DNA from: Aquisalinus sp.
GTDB lineage: Bacteria > Pseudomonadota > Alphaproteobacteria > Caulobacterales > Parvularculaceae
Reading direction: 5' to 3'
Assembly: GCA_022763115.1 (NCBI GenBank)
Contig: JALEGJ010000048.1
Coordinates: 1-34,894, forward strand
Length of the DNA stretch: 34,894 nucleotides
The notes under the pieces were generated by a model. It did no database searches. It saw only the letters and a program-made list of their open reading frames with translations, and was not told the DNA's origin. Each line of letters begins with the position of its first letter. The first letter of the stretch is position 1. This document shows positions 33,855 to 34,894 of this stretch, piece after piece. The position numbers were made by a program, and so were the translations under genes.

Positions 33855-34579
33855 GCGCTTTTTCCGTAATGCAGCCAAAGCGCCTCTGGATGCTATTTCG
33901 CGCCGACGCCATCAGCGTCACAAGAGAACCTGTGCTGCTGGTTAACCTGTTTATAGGCCTGACATTACCTGTCTTGCTGGCATTATTTCGCAATGAGATT
34001 GATGCTTATGCGGATAATGCACTTGGGATCGAAGGTTTCTCTGCCTATGCAGTTTCTTTTGCCCTGATTATTCCAGGCATTCTGATCGGGTGGGTGACGG
34101 GCATGCTGCTGCTTGAAGACCGTGATGATGGCCCCTTGCTCGCACTGGAGGTCACACCACTTGGCAAAGGTGGCTTCATTCTCTACCGGACCCTGATTCT
34201 CGTATTGATCGCCTTTGCCGCCACGCTGTTCTCGCTACACTTTCTGCTCCCTGAACGGACAGGCTTGTACATTCCGCTTGCCTTATTGATCAGCCTCGAA
34301 AGTGTACTTATCAGCTTCGCGCTTGTGGCACTCGCCAGCAACAAGGTTGAGGGAATGGCGCTATCGAAAATTCTCAATATGTTGGCGCTCGCACCTTTGC
34401 TGGCATTATTCGACGCGCCCTTGCGTTATATCAGCGCGATTGTTCCCGGTTTCTGGATAGGTGAGATCCTGTATCAGTCCAATGCCCAGCTATCCTTACC
34501 TCTTTTTCTCATGGCACTCGCAGTTCACCTGGGGGCATTGTTCATTCTCTATCGCGTGCTCACGCGTCGGCTGGGTTAG
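33851..34579 (+). CDS. ABC-2-type permease subunit, second
   Basis: A 242-residue membrane protein with six predicted helices. The start ATG overlaps the previous stop (ATGA). The segment [27 protein letters not shown] is the equivalent of the coupling region of the first permease, showing the two are distant homologues. Together with the ATPase they form a complete exporter. The 3' end overlaps the convergent Trm112-like gene by 20 bases. Confidence 0.85.
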   Translation: MSAFSVMQPKRLWMLFRADAISVTREPVLLVNLFIGLTLPVLLALFRNEIDAYADNALGIEGFSAYAVSFALIIPGILIGWVTGMLLLEDRDDGPLLALEVTPLGKGGFILYRTLILVLIAFAATLFSLHFLLPERTGLYIPLALLISLESVLISFALVALASNKVEGMALSKILNMLALAPLLALFDAPLRYISAIVPGFWIGEILYQSNAQLSLPLFLMALAVHLGALFILYRVLTRRLG

Positions 34580-34766
34580 GCTCATCCAGATGCCGTGCCT
34601 CAGCCTCAAGCATGATGGGAATACCATCTCGTATTGGATAAGCCAGTCGTGCCTTATGGCTTATAAGCTCACCAGTCTCGCGCCTATATTCCAGGGAGCT
34701 CCGACTAACCGGACAAACGAGAATCTCAAGCAGCCTGGGGTCAATATCTGATGTGGAATCTTCCAT
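34560..34766 (-). CDS. Trm112-like / UPF0434 small protein
   Basis: A 68-residue protein from ATG 34766; an ATG at 34796 is also possible. [20 protein letters not shown] and [20 protein letters not shown] are the UPF0434/Trm112 signatures. Eukaryotic Trm112 activates several methyltransferases, but the bacterial role is not settled. Only one cysteine remains of the zinc-type pairs seen in other members, so metal binding is doubtful. GAGGAG ten bases upstream of 34766 supports that start. Its 3' end overlaps the second permease gene by 20 bases. Confidence 0.8.
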   Translation of the reverse strand: MEDSTSDIDPRLLEILVCPVSRSSLEYRRETGELISHKARLAYPIRDGIPIMLEAEARHLDEPNPADA

Positions 34767-34894
34767 GGCTTTATAACTCCTCACACGTTTCAACATTCGC
34801 CCTTGTCTGTTTCGATTGTGTTATTGTGGCCTTGGCGGGCAAGGTTTGTATCCGCCCTTGGTTTTTAAGAACCGCCACGTAGCACAGACTTGCC

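Noticed and set aside
34834..34865. GGCGG/CCGCC stem followed by TTTTT near the right edge
   Set aside because: The stem is five pairs with a 13-base loop, several bases separate it from the T-run, and no plus-strand gene ends just before it.
34767..34894. Open minus-strand frame running from the window edge into the start of the Trm112-like gene
   Set aside because: About 34 open codons without a family motif and ending inside the next gene start; it could be the tail of a gene beyond the window, but the evidence is insufficient.

Overview
The window looks like chromosomal DNA of an alphaproteobacterium, probably a marine or hydrocarbon-associated heterotroph. The strongest taxonomic marker is a DivL-type pseudo-histidine kinase (3115-5787), whose phosphoacceptor position is tyrosine; DivL is an alphaproteobacterial cell-cycle protein. 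A ScfR/RamB-type regulator facing a long-form isocitrate lyase and several alphaproteobacterial-style membrane proteins fit this. I cannot name the genus. Gene density is high, every intergenic gap is under 200 bases, and I see no tRNA, rRNA, CRISPR array, prophage or insertion sequence.

Layout. 1-1509: the end of a 2-oxoacid dehydrogenase E2 gene followed by its E3 (lpdA). 1514-3065: a small membrane protein, a TonB-like energy transducer and a truncated TonB-like partner. 3115-7498: divL, a periplasmic TPR protein and a polytopic membrane protein. 7454-10498 (minus): purH, then NAD-type glutamate dehydrogenase. 10629-13469: a sulfotransferase-like protein and a TonB-dependent receptor. 13500-15405 (minus): an HSL-type esterase and a DUF1295 membrane protein. 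15468-18366 (minus): zapE, an SGNH hydrolase and an acyltransferase-3, joined by one-base stop/start overlaps. 18412-21240: a PLP-dependent threonine/serine dehydratase, convergent with a DUF4153 membrane protein. 21382-24550: isocitrate lyase (minus) and its divergent ScfR-like regulator. 24585-28437: glycosyltransferase, FkbM methyltransferase, class-IV aminotransferase and rlmN. 28430-30952: a membrane protein with a probable PH-like tail, alkane monooxygenase alkB (minus) and a divergent TetR regulator. 31036-34766: argG, a three-gene ABC exporter and a Trm112-like protein.

How the parts fit. AlkB would oxidise alkanes to alcohols. Downstream beta-oxidation (genes not in this window) would give acetyl-CoA, and isocitrate lyase would let that acetyl-CoA support growth through the glyoxylate shunt. 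Both genes lie on the minus strand, each facing its own divergent regulator. Each intergenic region holds a perfect inverted repeat that overlaps a plausible promoter: 9-base arms at alkB/tetR, and 6-base arms plus extra half-sites at aceA/scfR. The branched-chain-type E2/E3, glutamate dehydrogenase, threonine dehydratase-like enzyme and esterase suggest use of amino acids and lipids as well.

The most notable items are the intact-looking DivL with Tyr648 and a CtrA-like box upstream; the two divergent operator/promoter regions; a TonB-like reading frame broken by TGA and ending just before the expected C-terminal domain; and a translationally coupled SGNH hydrolase plus acyltransferase that resembles a split OafA-type O-acetylation enzyme. 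I found no convincing wholly new multi-gene system.
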